From Alitta virens (lineage: Eukaryota; Annelida; Polychaeta; Phyllodocida; Nereididae), in contig OW028578.1 in assembly GCA_932294295.1 (NCBI GenBank), positions 40,057,410-40,121,409 of the forward strand: 64,000 nt of DNA. The letters are read 5' to 3'. Position numbers and translations under genes: made by a program. Shown piece after piece: positions 10,260-23,135 of the stretch. Numbering within the stretch: position 1 is the stretch's first letter; every line of letters begins with the position of its first letter. The notes under the pieces are model-generated. The model searched no databases. It was not told where the DNA came from and saw only the letters and a program-made list of their open reading frames with translations.

Positions 10260-10920
10260 AGTGGAAGCAAACAAGAATCAAAGAATGTTGTATGTAATTA
10301 TACTTTATCAAGTCAAATAGTACTTGGAAAGTTGCACCATCAAAGAATGTTGCATGTAATTATACTTAATCAAGTCAAATAGTACTTGAAATGTTGCACA
10401 ATCAGTATACAATTTCAACGTATTATTTGCTCCAATAGATACATATAATTCACTATAAATATTATATGCTAAGATTATAATCTATATATACTCTATATAC
10501 TTGGTATTTCATAGTTTATGATATTAGCCTATACTAGTAACATCTGCTTGGCACAATAACATGTTTATAAATGTTGGAGGAACTGAAACAAAACAAGAAC
10601 TAAAGACTTTGTATCCAAACTGGAGGAACTGAAACAAAATAAGAACTACAGACTTTGTATGCAAATATATGCAATGACACATTAACTTGTTTTTAAATGT
10701 TGGAGGAATTGAAACAAAGAAGAACTAAAGACTTTGTATGCAAATATATGCAAAGTACGGGCTATTCTTAACAATGGGCAACTCTTGTTGCAAATATTTA
10801 AGCAGGGAGTCATAAAAGTCACATCATATGCAAAGAACTAAAGACTTTAGTATGCAAATATATGCATAGCAGGGAGGTTCTTAACATTTGGGCAACTCTT
10901 GTGGCAGGTATTTAAGCAGC
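10260..10920 (+). promoter_or_regulatory. Repeat-rich upstream region of the polymerase gene with octamer-like motifs
   Basis: Contains a tandem pair of about 62 bp (10276-10398), three units around tggaggaaytgaaacaaa plus agactttgtatgcaaatata (10574-10755), and two longer units ending in TATA-like tatttaagcag (about 10796 and 10909). The motif ATGCAAATATATGCA, containing an ATGCAAAT octamer, recurs near 10659, 10736 and 10851. The last TATA-like box (10909-10917) is 48 bp before the polymerase ATG. The region could also serve the divergent membrane-protein gene. Confidence 0.5.
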
Positions 10921-10964
10921 AAGACACTAAAGACACATCATGTGCAGCTAAAAACCAACTCAGG

Positions 10965-13900
10965 ATGGATGCAAGGGAAGCAGCATCATCCACTAGTGGT
11001 GCCAACAATGATGAAAGAGGAACAAAACGTCCTTCAGTAAGTCTACTTTGTGTTTATTATATTACAATAATGATAGTTATATTATATAACCATCTTATTA
11101 CAAATAGTTGAATGATAATAGATATGATATTTTTGAACTGTCATCATACTTAAAGACTGTTTATACTATAACAAATCTACTTTATTGCAGTATGCAGCTT
11201 TAACATCTCTTTTAAAGCACCCACGACTGTCTGAAACTCAAAATACAATTAAAACCGAGGGGAAACCTGATCTAGTATGTTATATCACAGTGCTTGTAAT
11301 GTTTGATAATTCACACTGATGTAGCCTACACATGATAATAAACTGCTTTATTATATTATTATCAATTTAGGTACCCAGTAAACCTTATTCAATAAGGCAG
11401 AGTAAGGCAACCAAAGTATGGAAAAGAGGAGTGGAAGAACAAACATACAGGCTTAACTTTAACCCTGACAAAGCAAGTAAGTTAATTTCTATTAAATATT
11501 ATACGCAATATTCAATCAGGGTGATCAATCAGGATGATACAATGTGTAACATTATGGATACTTTAAGGTAAAAGATTAAAGGATATCCAAGATGAGTTGG
11601 TTCAAATGTTTGACGACGTAATTAAGATAGCTGCACATCAATATCATCCGAAGGACAAAGCTCGTCTTACAATTTCGCATTCAGGGCTTCCAGAAGAAAT
11701 TTTCATCCATTTACAAGACATTTCGAACATAACTGGTACTTCAGTTATGAACAGGTTGCAAAAAGTACTTAATTCCCACCAAGAACTCTCTGCCGATCAA
11801 ACTTTTGAAGTTTCAATAGGATTAATGAAACTATTTAAAGGTGGTGGTGGCGGAAACAACAATAGAACTCACATGAAGATAAATCAGCACGAGGAAAAAA
11901 ACAAACAGGTGGTAAAACTCTTCCTTTATTTCCACATTTAAATAAGACTTCTTACAGCTCCTTGCATAACAAGAAAGCTATTGTTGAAATCATATGTAAT
12001 GATGATGAATATTTATGTGCTGCAAAAAGCATTGTGGTGTGTAAAGCGAAATATAACAAAATGCGTCGTTGTACGTTTACTAATTTAACTAGGAAGGACC
12101 GACAGTGCTCTAATTACGAAGGCTCGTTAACAAGTCAAGCTTTATGGCTTCAGGAACAAGCTGGCTTACGAACTGATGAGGAACTAACTATTGCTGATTT
12201 ATCAGCTTTTGAACAGGTAACACAGTTTAAAATATGTGTTATCCATTTTGTCAATGATTCACATGACCCTATAGTCTCAGAATGCAGTGACTATCAGTCT
12301 TTGCATATAATATACTTGTACTACACTGATAATCATTACCATGCAGTAGTAAATGTACAAGCAATGTTCATTGGTAAAGTGTTATGCGAAAAATGCTTTA
12401 CACTGCATAGTACCAAAGATAATCACTTTTGTATTAATGGTGAAGTTTCTCTTTGTTGGGTGTGCAAAAGAAGTGATTGTACAATTGACATAACTATTGA
12501 ATGTAATGACTGCAATGTAACATGTCGAAGTTTGTCTTGTTACACATCCCATAAGCAAAAAACAACACACAAAAACGGAAAAGAAAGACAGGCATTATGC
12601 ACACTTAGAAAAAAATGTAAAGACTGTGGAAAGATTGTAATGTTGAAAGACCAAACCATTAATGAACATATTTGCGGTCAATATAAGTGCCTTTACTGCA
12701 AAGAATTTGTATTTCAAGATCACTTGTGTTATTTCAGAGGGAAAAAGATTAAACAAAGTTCAGGAAAATTTATTTTCTTTGATTTTGAAACAATGCAGGA
12801 TGATGTTTATCAGTGTGATGATGGATATGTTAAGAATAGTTCAGTAATCAAAGTGATGTGTAGTAAATGTACTCCTGAATCAGAATGTAGTTCTTGCAAG
12901 ACTTGTATTAACTGTAAATCATCTAGTTGTGGAAGAAATTATCATCACCCAAATTTAGTTGTCTGTCAGTCTGCTTGTGAACAATGTGAGCATGAAAGTT
13001 TTACACAATTTTCAAAATGTTTTTGTTGCGGAAATCAATGTTTATCATGCCAGAAATTAAACAATGCTGATGATTCAATGTTAGGAAAATGTAACATTCC
13101 ATCATGCAGTTTAAGGGAGGTTATTTTTGGAGGAACTGACACTGTTTTCAATTTTTGTACATGGTTAATATCACCTTTGCACAAAAATTTTATTCTTATT
13201 GCACATAATGGTAAAGGATTTTATTTTTGTTTTATTTTAAATTATCGTGTATCCGAGGCAAAAATTAAACCTAACTGTATTTATGCAGGATCAAAAATTA
13301 TGTTAATGGAAATTAAGGATGTCAACATACAATTCATAGACAGCTTAAACTTCATGTCAATGAGTTTAAAGAAATTGCCAAAAGCATTTGGATTAAATGT
13401 TCAAGAAGAAATTGATGGGGATTTTCAGACTTTGCAAAAAGGGGACTTCCCACATATGCTAAATTCTAGAGAAAACCAAAATTATGAAGGAAAATATCCT
13501 CCTATATCGTATTACAGCATGGATAAAATGGCTCCTGTAGAGCGTACAGATTTTGTTAAGTGGTATGAGGGCCAAAAAGATAAGGAATTTAATTTGCAAT
13601 ATGAACTCCTTAAATACTGCAAAATGGATGTTACAATTTTAAGACTTGCATGCTTAAAATGTTGCCGTTTAATAATAGATATAACAACTGTTAAAGACAT
13701 TGAGGGTGTCACAGTCGGAATGGTTGATCCCTTTGCTCATGTTACCATTGCATCAACTTGTATGCAAATATCTAGAGTAAATTTCATCAAAGAATATTAT
13801 GACATCACCTTTTGTGATGGTACTTGTGCTGAGGCTATATATAAATGTAGGCAATGGTATGTTAATGATGAAATTATTTGTGAAAGTGATATTGCAGAAA

Positions 13901-15741
13901 AAACTTTTAGATACTCCAGCATTGGACAAATCCCATCACAAGGGTATGTAAGAAGTAGTAACCATTCAGCAAAATCTATTGCATGGTTGGAATGGGTATC
14001 ATCATAAATAGGTAGAGATATTCAACATGCTTGTAACAAAGGGGAGAAATGTATCCCATGTGGTAAACATACTTATTATTTGGATGGTTTTGATTGTGTG
14101 ACAAATACTGCATATGAGTTTAATGGATGCAGATACCATGGTCACTTTTGCATGGAAAACAAAAAGCTTAAAGATGTCCGAACAGGTTTTTCAATGGCCG
14201 ATTTGCAAAGATTAACAGTGAAAAATGACATTAAATCATTGGGGTATAAGTTAAAATCAATTTATGAGTGTGACTTTGACAGAACTGTTAAATCAGATCC
14301 TAAGTTAGCTGAATTTATTGGAAATTTGGATGTACCAAAATGCATGTCCCTCAGAGATAATTTCTATGGAGGAAGAGTTACTGGTTTCAAATTACACAAT
14401 AAAGTAACAAATGATGATGAGGAAATCCACTATGTAGATGTATGCTCCTCATAACCATACATTAACAAGGCATCTAAGATGATAATGAGACATCCCGAAA
14501 TTATTACAAACAATTTTGATTACACAATGAAGTCATACTTTGGACTTGCTCATGTAAAAATATCTCCTCCAAAACAGTTGTACATTCCTGTATTACCTGT
14601 CAGAAATAATGGTAAGTTAACATTTCCCCTATGTGCAAAATGTGCTGATGAAGAAACAATGTCAGATTGTATCCATGATGATAATGAAAGAGCTATTGTT
14701 GGCTCATTTTGCACCCCTGAAATTATGGCTGCTTTGGAGAGAGGATATAAATTATTAAAAATATATGAGGTTTACCATTACCCTCACAAAACTCAGTATA
14801 ATAAAGAAACAGGAGTAGGAGGATTATTTACTGAGCAAGTTAACTTATTCATTAAATTAAAAGCTGAAGCAAGTGGATATCCCTCTTGGGTGTCTTCCCC
14901 TAGTGATGAGGAAAAGTATATCAAAAGTTTCAAAGACAAAATTGGTGTTGATCTGAATAAAGGAAGTATTGAACCAAATCCTGCACTGCGTAGCATTGCA
15001 AAAATATGCTTAAATTCCTTTTGGGGTAAATTAGGTGAGCGTCATAACAAACTACAAAATATATTTTTGTCAGATACCAGAACACTAGCAAAAATTCAAA
15101 ATAATTCATCTTTCAATATGATTAATTTACATATTATCAACGATGATGTATTAGTATTAGAATACAACAAAAAAGATTCCTTTGAAGATGAAAGTAACAT
15201 TACAAATGAAGTTATTGCAGCATTTACTACATGCTTTGCAAGACTTGAACTATTACACCACATGGAAATTGTTGGGAGAAATATTTTATATTGCGATACT
15301 GATAGTTTAATCTTCAAAACAACAAAATATTTAGATAACATGGGGAATTCTTACTACACAATTTACCCTCCTTTGGGTGATTGTTTAGGGGAATTGACAA
15401 GTGAGTTAGATTCTAATGAGCATATAACTAATTTTGTCTGTGCAGCACCAAAATCATACTCATTTAAAACAAACAAAGGTAAAGAAATTGTTAAATTTAA
15501 AGGAGTAACCCTTCATTATTCAAATAGTCAAAGAGTCACATTTGATTCTATTATGGAATTGGTATTGGGAATAACCAAGGAGATTACCTTAGTACCATAC
15601 ACACAGTTTAAAAGATCTAAATATGAGGGCACTGTATACAACATTGACTTGACAAAAACAATAACATGTTCATATGATAAAAGGAGGATTATGCCCAATT
15701 ACGATACTCTTCCTTTTGGGTATGTTGAAAACTTGCATTAA
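10965..15741 (+). pseudogene. polB: Family B DNA polymerase (DNA_pol_B_2, protein-primed type), spliced, broken
   Basis: Exons 10965-11036, 11191-11274, 11371-11476 and 11568-15741 join in phase; intact length would be about 1470 residues. The N-terminal part (about 11590-11860) is a conserved-looking helix/strand domain, followed by a shift in an A-run near 11890-11905. Several Cys/His clusters precede and interrupt the exonuclease domain. Exo I FDFETMQ is at about 12780; Exo II is HNGKGFYF (about 13202), with Tyr in place of the catalytic Asp; Exo III is YCKMDV (about 13615). Polymerase motif A (about 14440-14460) starts with Asp but contains a TAA (14452-14454); motif B is KICLNSFWG (about 15000); motif C is YCDTDSLIF (15289-15315). 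A second TAA lies at 14005-14007. Such polymerases replicate Maverick/Polinton-like elements and related viruses. This copy cannot be active. Confidence 0.93.
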
Positions 15742-16370
15742 TTAAAATGCTGATGTATATATTACTATATTACAATCTTTCCACAGTCTTTACAAAATGT
15801 TGTTGTTGTATTATAATGTTTACAATGTTATCAATATATGTAATACATTTGTATGACGAGGTGTAATTGTATAAATTATGAGTAATAAATCTATAAACAT
15901 TATGTCAGTGTTCTCATATTTCAAGACATTCAACATTATCATTATTTCTATATTAATAATACAAATATTAATCACTAATTAATATGATTAACTTAATACC
16001 AATCCACCAGGTTGTTTGATTTAAAACAACTGGTCTACATTTTTCCTGTTACAAACCAGAGGGAGCATTTGTTCTATAGATAATTTTAGAGAGAACAGAC
16101 TCCCTCTACCAGAGTCTTGGTGGCATTAAATTTTGAAAATTTGTAAAAGAAATATTTGAACTTGAAAAACTGTGAAATTTTGAAAAAAGATTAATTAAAA
16201 TTGGCTCACGTGGATGCAAATTATAATAATAAATTAAAATAATAAATAATAAATAAATTAATAAAAAAAAAATAATAATAATTTTAAAAAATGGTGACGA
16301 CACACAATTTTAGTGACGATTTAGGCGGGAATTTCGAACTCAGTAGGTCAAAGCTGACAGCACCGCAGAC
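15742..16370. other. 3' flank of the polymerase gene; AT-rich
   Basis: AATAAA at 15884-15889 is a likely polyadenylation signal. A short imperfect inverted repeat (ccagagggagc near 16056 versus gactccctctacc near 16099) surrounds an AT-rich core; it could be an element end but has no partner near 3-4 kb. An A-rich AATAAATA tract occupies 16225-16290. Confidence 0.4.
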
Positions 16371-16374
16371 CAGG

Positions 16375-18450
16375 TACTACTCGCCACTGCTGACTTTAAT
16401 GTTCTGCATTATATATAGCCCATTACAGGGCACTGTCCCACCGACACTGCCAAAGGATACATATTGATCCCTGTATAGTCCATCATACCGACACACCGAC
16501 ACCGCCACTCCTGACTTTAATGTTCTGCATTATATATAGCCCATTACAGGGCACTGTCCCACCGACACTGCCAAAGTATACATGTATATTGATTCCTGCA
16601 TAGCCCATCATACGGACACACTGACACAGCCACTGGAGACTTTAATTTTCGGCATTACATATAGCCCATTACAGGGCACTGTCCAACCGACACAGCCAAA
16701 GTATACATTGATTCCTGCATAGTCCATCACACCGACACACCGACACACCGACACACTGACACCACCACTGCTGTTTTTAATGTTCTGCATTACATATAGC
16801 CCATTACAGGGCACTGTCCCACCGGCACTGCCAAAGGATACATATTGATTCCTGTATAGTCCATCATACCGACACACCGACACCGCCACTGCTGACTTTA
16901 ATGTTCTGCATTATATATAGCCCATTACAGGGCACTGTCCCACCGACACTGCCAAAGTATACATGTATATTGATTCCTGCATAGCCCATCATACGGACAC
17001 ACTGACACAGCCACTGGAGACTTTAATTTTCGGCATTACATATAGCCCATTACAGGGCACTGTCCAACCGACACAGCCAAAGTATACATTGATTCCTGCA
17101 TAGTCCATCACACCGACACACCGACACACCGACACACCGACACACCGACACACCGACACACTGACACCACCACTGCTGTTTTTAATGTTCTGCATTACAT
17201 ATAGCCCATTACAGGGCACTGTCCCACCGGCACTGCCAAAGGATACATATTGATTCCTGTATAGTCGATCATACCGACACACCGACACCGCCACTGCTGA
17301 CTTTAATGTTCTGCATTATATATAGCCCATTACAGGGCACTGTCCCACCGACACTGCCAAAGTATACATATTGATTCCTGCATAGCCCATCATATGGACA
17401 CACTGACACAGCCACTGGAGACTTTAATTTTCGGCATTACATATAGCCCATTACAGGGCACTGTCCAACCGACACAGCCAAAGTATACATTGATTCCTGC
17501 ATAGTCCATCACACCGACACACCGACACACCGACACAACGACACACCGACACACCGACACCACCACTGCTGTTTTTAATGTTCTGCATTACATATAGCCC
17601 ATTACAGGGCACTGTCCCACCGACACTGCCAAAGGATACATATTGATTCCTGTATAGTCCATCATACCGACACACCGACACCGCCACTCCTGACTTTAAT
17701 GTTCTGCATTACATATAGCCCATTACAGGGCACTGTCCCACCGACACTGCCAAAGTATACATATTGATTCCTGTATAGTCCATAAGACCGACACACCGAC
17801 ACCGCCACTCCTGACTTTAATGTTCTGTATTATATATAGCCCATTACAGGGCACTGTCCCACCGACACTGCCAAAGTATACATATTGATTCGTGCATAGT
17901 CCCTCATTCCGACACACTGACACCGCCACTGGAGACTTTTATTTTCGGCATTACATATAGCCCATTACAGGGCACTGTTCAACTGACACTGCCAAAGTAT
18001 ACATATTGATTCCTGCATAGTCCATCATACCGACACACTGACACACCAACACACCGACACCACCACTGCTGTTTTTAATGTTCTGCATTACATATAGCCC
18101 ATTACAGGGCACTGTCCCACCGACACTGCCAAAGTATACATATTGATTCCTGCATAGTCCATCATACCGACACACTGACACCGCCACTGGAGACTTTAAT
18201 TTTCGGCATTACATATAGCCCATTACAGGGCACTGTCCCACCGACACTGCCAAAGGATACATAGTGATTCCTGTATAGTCCATCATACCGACACACCGAC
18301 ACCGCCACTCCTGACTTTAATGTTCTGCATTATATATAGCCCATTACAGGGCACTGTCCCACCGACACTGCCAAAGTATACATATTGATTCCTGTATAGT
18401 CCATCATACCGACGCACCGACACCGCCACTGCAGACTTCAATCTGCATTA
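16375..18450 (+). repeat. About 121-bp satellite with three-unit higher-order structure
   Basis: About 17 units, each containing attacagggcactgtcc, then gccaaagtatacatattgat, then ccatcataccgacac. Three unit types (gctgactttaatgttctg, ggagactttaattttcgg and gctgtttttaatgttctg) follow one another in order at least three times from 16.5 to 17.6 kb. Between units an 8-bp repeat ACACCGAC varies from about two to seven copies, which explains unequal unit spacing. Minus-strand ORFs of 70-100 residues are by-products of the repeat. Confidence 0.93.
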
Positions 18451-18990
18451 TATCTGCACTTTCACTGACAAATCAGATCTTGCTTTAAATATTGATGCAC
18501 TCCCATACCGACACTGCCACCTGAAGTCATACAGCTGTATACACATTATTCCCTGCATTGTTTCATCATATGGACACACTGACACCGCGACTGCTGAATA
18601 TACATTGTTCCCTACATAGTTCCATCATACTGACACGCTGACACCGCTGACTTCACTATTCTGTCTATACGGTTTGTACATAGGACTTTGACAGATCCTG
18701 CATTAATATTGGTCCTTCATAGTCCTGTTACACTGACTCACCGACATTTACTACTACTCATAGATGGCTTCCTACATAGGCCTTTTACTCTGTCACACTG
18801 ACACTGCCACTGGCGGAGGCGGTGTGGCCAGTGTCTTTGGTCATTGCAGGGGAGCAATAAGAATGGGTGGCGGTGTCAGTGGGACAGAGTGGCATGTCTG
18901 TAGGGGGACAAATATAGTCCCCAGAATAGGAGCAGTGTCAGTGTTACTGTTCTACAATGAGAGTGGCAGTGTTGGTGTGTCCATGTGTAT
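18451..18990. repeat. Degenerate extension of the satellite with an orientation switch near 18.81 kb
   Basis: CCGACACTGCCAC-type cores continue with decay to about 18810 (for example cataccgacactgccacc at 18502). Beyond it the reverse orientation appears (ggtgtcagtggg, gagtggcagtgttggtgtgt). The junction near 18795-18835 is a loose palindrome. Confidence 0.55.
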
Positions 18991-19810
18991 ACAGAGAAGG
19001 GTTTATAATAAGATAATGAAAAAAAGAAAACAGAGATGATTTTTTATTCTCTTAAGTCAACATGAAACTTTCATACAAATGTGTGTAATAGAGATGACAT
19101 TACAGTTATATATTACATAGCAACAATAATGATGCAGTCCACTGTCATTTGAATTCACTACTTGTGCTGCAGATTTTTATTACCTTTGTGGCTTAACTGA
19201 TTATAATTGTTTTGGAACAAAATTAATGCTTAATTAGCCAGATTTAAGACAGAGAAAACTGTCATTTACAAATGTGAAATCTGAGCACCCATTCCTGTAC
19301 ATTCTTTCATAATTTCACTGTAATGGAGCAATAAATGCTACATTTTGGATTATGTTATAATAGATTAGCATCAGTGACTCTGAGTATTCAACAGCACAAT
19401 AAAATATCACATTTCAGTTGGTAATTGTGAAGAGCTTAGGTAGAGCATTAGTGATTTAGATAAGCTTATGCAATATCAAGTTGTTTGCACTTGTCAAAAT
19501 AAACAGAATATTTGTACAGTACACATCAATACTCATGTTGCATTATCAATTGAGGCTACATAAACCTATGCACTCTATGTAGCTTGTCAATTAGACTCCC
19601 TGACAGAAGGTGTAATTGTGAAAACATTTTTGACACACATGTATTACAGATTTTAGATATACAACAGCAACAGATACCCATAAATCACACAGATATAAAA
19701 CACATGAATACCTTCAACTCTTTGTATCACATTTATTGCTAGAAAATATAAAAACATCACTTTCCTATGACAATGACTCATAATTTCCAATTTCCATGCC
19801 AAAACTTCAA
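18991..19810. other. Non-coding flank of the Merlin transposase
   Basis: AT-rich, no supported gene; probably the 3' flank of the transposase gene, which reads leftward toward it. Confidence 0.5.
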
Positions 19811-21380
19811 TTAGCAATGGTCATTGTGGATGTTACTTTCACTATGAGCTAAGTGGGGAATAAATTCATAAAATAAATTGTAATTGTGGCGGTATCTGTA
19901 TGATAATTCATCAAGAAATTCCTGCAGATAAGCAGAACGTAGTCCTTTCTTACTGCATATGCGTTGTTTCAACATTCCCCACAAACCTGCAATTAAAATG
20001 TGTAATTAGATATAATTTCACAATAATGAAATAAAAGTATGTGGCATACATATACACTACTATGCTAAAATATGGAAACTCATATACATTTCCACAATTT
20101 TAATATTAATAACAAAACAGTAACAGCAATCAGTTACTGTGATAATGCTGTTAGAAATGTTAGTGCTAAACATTGATTGATTATTTTATTCATGACTTGT
20201 GCTGATTGCACCCAGCCCACAAGAGGCTTACCAGTCACGCGTTTTCCAAAATACATTTTGACACTGGACGGCAAAAACAATGAAATGTCAATATAAGCAA
20301 AAACAATTTTGAGTAATTAGATATAATTAAGTAAGTTGAACATCTTATCAATTATTTAGATAAGTTAGCATTTTGGTATTAATCAGTATTCTGCTGTTTC
20401 TTTTATCAAATTTATTATTATTATGTGCTAAACATGTGGATTAGATAATTTCTACCTTGGTCTAAAAGTATCAACTTCAGGCACAATGAAATTATTGAAT
20501 GTTTCCAAACTTTTGCACAGCACTATAAACAAGAGTAAGTGAATCTAACCTTCTATTGCATTTGTACAGGCACCTTCCTTTGACACAAACTCTTTCTTGT
20601 GAACTACAACTTTGTGGACATATCCATCCTTACCAAGGCAGGAGTAAGCTTTCCAGTCATCACTGTAAATAATTGATCCTGTAGCAACATGATTTTTTAT
20701 GATTGGTATTAGGGTATTTTTGTCTCTCTTCTGCACAATTTGGAAAACTGTGTTCCTTGTTTCTCGCTCCATAAGGCCGAACACCCAAACATTTTTAGTC
20801 ACAGCACCCTTGTTGAATTATCTTTTTTTACCGAAGAATGATTCATCTATTTCATACTCATCAGTATTTTGTAGTGTTGTTTCAATATGACCATCTAGGG
20901 CATTGCCAGAAGAATGTAAGTTGTTGGTGAGGCATGAGCGAAATTTTGAGTACCACCTGACATAAGTTGTGTGGGATATGTCATGATAGATACGTTCAGC
21001 CAGATAAATTGGAATGTCTTGGCAGAAGAAATAGTAGACCATCAATAAAGATTCTAATGTCAGTTTTGAGCCCTGAAATAAAGAAAATATATATTTCAAT
21101 CATGTAGTGATGTCTGAATTATTGAAATTGAAAAAAACAACCATTCGTTGGTAATGATACTTACAGCAAATACAGTTCCATGCCATATCGATTTACAAGA
21201 GATACAGTTGGAGCATAACCACATTTGACGATCTGTGGTCATGTCAGTATTACACCGAAAACACTTTGATGCTTTCCTTAAAAATCGGTGTTTTCTCATA
21301 AATTTAATGCAAAACTCTTTGCTTTGAACGGCATTGCCAATATCAATGATACTTGGTGAACGGAGTGAAGCATTTGCCAT
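19811..21380 (-). pseudogene. Merlin / ISXO2-like DDE transposase, three exons, one nonsense codon
   Basis: Exons on the minus strand: 21380-21165 (phase 0), 21072-20550 and 19986-19811; donors and acceptors fit GT-AG and join in frame to about 304 residues. Exon 1 carries a zinc ribbon (CFRCNTDM...WLCSNC). Exon 2 carries YFFCQDIPI, then DESFFGKK with the first catalytic Asp, WVFGLMER, and YSDDWKAY with the second Asp. The motif NAIEGLW across the last joint gives the Glu, followed by FLDELSYRYRHN. This order is characteristic of the ISXO2-like DDE family, known in animals as Merlin. A TAA at 20818-20820, just after FGKKR, interrupts the frame, so this copy is probably inactive; otherwise it is well preserved. 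Merlin moves by cut-and-paste and usually makes 8-9 bp target duplications, which I could not identify. Confidence 0.9.
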
Positions 21381-22050
21381 CTTTAATTGCAGACATAGAA
21401 TGACATGGCTCTACAACATCCACGGATTTATAATCATAGCCAAATGACTGTCATGATTATTACACAAACAAACGTGTCACAGATATTGCAGTGGTCTGTT
21501 TCTTGACTAAGTATGCAAATCTTGAAACCTGGGACTATGAAGCTAACAGAGTAACATAATAAAATGTTCACTTTCTTTGTTTATCCTAGCACAAAGCTGG
21601 GATGACAATAACACGAATACAATGTTAATGTTATACATGTCAGGAGCCAACAAATGTAAACCCGGGACATGATTTGTTTGTTTAACAATGTTGTTTTAAA
21701 CCAAGCTCAAGGGAACACTTAGACTCACATGTAAAAATACCATTGAGCATAATGAATAAATATCATAGATAATATGACTATTATGAGTACTGATTAAGTA
21801 ATATCACCAAAATCACTAGGGTTGGCAGGTTTTTTAAATCTGTAAGTCTACAAATAGTTGGGAGACAGGTTTTGGCACACAGAGAATCTGGTAATTCTCC
21901 AAACAAATAAAAGGAAAGAAAGGAAGCCCGTAAACTCTAATGATAAAAACAACAAGAGAATATTTTGGCTAATAACAATTTAGTTATCAATAATTACACA
22001 AAATTCAAAAAAAAAAAAGTTCAAAATTAAGGTCTGCATGGTGACAGAGT
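21381..22050. other. 5' flank of the Merlin transposase
   Basis: No gene supported. An A-rich tract lies near 22005-22018. From about 22050 onward short GTGTCGGT cores begin and grade into the 127-bp array. Confidence 0.5.
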
Positions 22051-22760
22051 CATGGACACTGTGAGACAAGGCAGTGCAGACAGCACTAAGTCTGGAGTGG
22101 CAGTGTAAATACTGTAGTGCAACTAGCTATGAGGGAATAACAAAATCCAAGGTGGCCCTGTCGGTGAGGCAGTGAGGCTATATTGGGAGAAATAAAGTCA
22201 GGAGTGTCGCTGTCGGTACAGCAGTGCCAATGTAGGCAGTAATAAAAATGAGGTGGCAGTGTCGGTATGCAGCAACGCAAAACACTATGTGAACAACAAA
22301 CAAGGCAGGAGTGTCAGTGTCGGTGCAGTGGTGTGATTGGCAAGTAGGGTGTAGTAAGTCATAGTGGCAGTGTCGGTGTGACAGGGAGATGGGGCAGTGA
22401 GAGCACTAATTTCTGAAGTGAAAGTGACACCAGTGAGTGTCAGTGTCGGTGCAGCGGTGCGACTGGCAAGTAGGGTGTAGTAAGTCAGAGGTGGCAGTGT
22501 CGGTGTGACAGTGAGATGGGGCAGTGGGAGCACTAAAGTCTGAAGTGAAAGTGGCAGCAGTGAGTGTCAGTGTCGGTGCAGCGGTGCGACTGGCAAGTAG
22601 GTTGTAGTAGGTCAGAGGTGGCAGTGTCGGTGTGACAGTGAGATGGGGCAGTGGGAGCACTAAAGTCTGAAGTGAAAGTGGCAGCAGTGAGTGTCAGTGT
22701 CGGTGCAGCGGTGCGACTGGGTTATAGAGTAACATAGTCAGAGATGGCAGTGTTGGTATG
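22051..22760 (-). repeat. 127-bp tandem array with GTGTCGGTG cores (inverted relative to the 16-18 kb satellite)
   Basis: cagtgtcggtgcagcggtgc recurs at 22441, 22568 and 22695 (127-bp period), with a slightly divergent copy at 22315. Each unit contains two CAGTGTCGGTG cores and tgaagtgaaagtggcagcag. Irregular units precede it from 22051. Read on the minus strand the core is CACCGACACTG, the same as in the plus-strand satellite on the other side of the transposase. Confidence 0.88.
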
Positions 22761-22762
22761 GT

Positions 22763-22784
22763 GGAGAGGAGAGGAGAGGAGAGG

Positions 22785-22850
<66 letters not shown>
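22763..22850 (+). repeat. GAGAG/GA microsatellite
   Basis: Four to five GAGAG units followed by about 30 GA dinucleotides, directly at the outer edge of the 127-bp array. Confidence 0.95.
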
Positions 22851-22853
<3 letters not shown>

Positions 22854-23135
22854 TTGTGATGCCTGTGATATTGGCAGGTCTTGGCTGAACCATATCATAA
22901 CAAAAGGCCAACATAATCCATCAGTGTCAACCTTATCAATTGAGAGATTTGGCAAATTACTGCAGGTTGTTATTCAACCTGTGCTGGATTAATCACCAGA
23001 TAGCCCAGCTTTGTTGTAATAACTTCTGATATCATCCACCAGGTGGAAAATCTGTGGCATAAATATATGGCCTCAGGCACAACCGCACAGGTAGCAAAAT
23101 TCATTAAATTAAAGACTTCACAAGCCCTTCAACAT
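22851..23135. other. Unannotated spacer before tRNA-Tyr
   Basis: Nothing recognised. Confidence 0.4.

Noticed and set aside
16608..18187. Series of 70-100 residue minus-strand ORFs with identical starts
   Set aside because: They repeat with the 121-bp satellite and have no independent coding signal.
22744..22992. 82-codon ORF of Arg-Glu repeats
   Set aside because: Translation of the GA microsatellite.
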